Source of the DNA: Ascaris suum | Taxonomy: Eukaryota; Nematoda; Chromadorea; Rhabditida; Ascarididae | Direction of reading: 5' to 3' | Assembly (NCBI GenBank): GCA_013433145.1 | Contig: CM024181.1 | Span: 6,448,001-6,512,000 of the forward strand | DNA length: 64,000 nucleotides | Shown here: positions 63,950 through 64,000 of the stretch, piece after piece | How the letters are laid out: every line of letters starts with the position of its first letter | Numbering within the stretch: the first letter of the stretch is position 1 | The notes under the pieces: model-generated | What the model was told of the DNA's origin: nothing | The model's input: the letters and a program-made list of their open reading frames with translations, nothing else | Database searches by the model: none | Position numbers and translations under genes: made by a program

Positions 63950-64000
63950 GATGAGCTCTCCATCAGGGCTTCTCTTGACCGTGTTTATGCTGCTGATCGA
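63950..64000 (+). CDS. 5' exon of a gene running off the window
   Basis: A good acceptor (AATTTCTTTCCAG) is followed by open, GC-richer sequence to the window end. If the acceptor receives a trans-spliced leader, the ATG at 63951 starts MSSPSGLLLTVFMLLI, a convincing signal-peptide start for a secreted or membrane protein. Alternatively, it is an internal exon in phase 0 reading DELSIRASLDRVYAADR. I slightly prefer the signal-peptide reading because the ATG is one base from the acceptor, but both frames remain open. Confidence 0.45.

Overview
This 64 kb window is AT-rich, gene-poor eukaryotic DNA, most likely from a nematode. Three things point there. A FMRFamide-receptor-like GPCR of the type expanded in worms is split over seven exons. 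Most splice acceptors are short T-rich TTTCAG/TTTTAG sites, with no extended polypyrimidine tract or separate branch-point signal that I can recognise. G or C homopolymers of 10-18 bases stand in otherwise AT-rich DNA, as described for Caenorhabditis. The species cannot be fixed from sequence alone. I found no tRNA, rRNA, CRISPR array, intact transposon or prokaryotic feature.

Layout. 1-11675 is mostly non-coding: a possible partial exon at the left edge, an orphan exon-like island at 3877-4026, a degenerate TTCCA repeat and a long (TA)n. 11676-19398 (+) holds the receptor gene (7 exons, 394 codons before the stop, every junction in phase). Its introns carry decayed coding-like DNA, including a relic of its own TM7 exon. 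19399-34400 is non-coding with a few weak candidates: a 93-residue minus-strand ORF, a two-exon minus-strand model near 32.6-33.0 kb, a small plus-strand exon, a decayed coding island near 25.5 kb and a hairpin cluster at 30.2 kb. 35405-40713 (+) is an SRA1-family gene (8 exons, 309 residues) with the GWNDPP N-terminal motif and the C-terminal helical SRA1 domain. 43427-46367 (+) is a phase-consistent spliced gene whose product I do not recognise, with a partial duplicate of its own exon in the following intron. From 46.6 to 49.7 kb there are three terminal or internal exon-like segments that I could not join confidently. 49.7-63.9 kb is nearly empty apart from microsatellites, a 94 bp tandem duplication, an inverted repeat and a G-quadruplex-type run. 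The last 51 bases look like the first exon of another plus-strand gene.

The genes do not form an obvious pathway. The receptor would act at the neuronal or muscle plasma membrane, and the SRA1 protein in the nucleus or cytoplasm. All confident genes lie on the plus strand but are kilobases apart, so nothing indicates an operon. The most unusual features are two independent partial exon duplications decaying inside introns, the repeated appearance of long G/C homopolymers inside pyrimidine islands, and a stretch at 43.3-43.5 kb where two different plus-strand frames both look like real exons.
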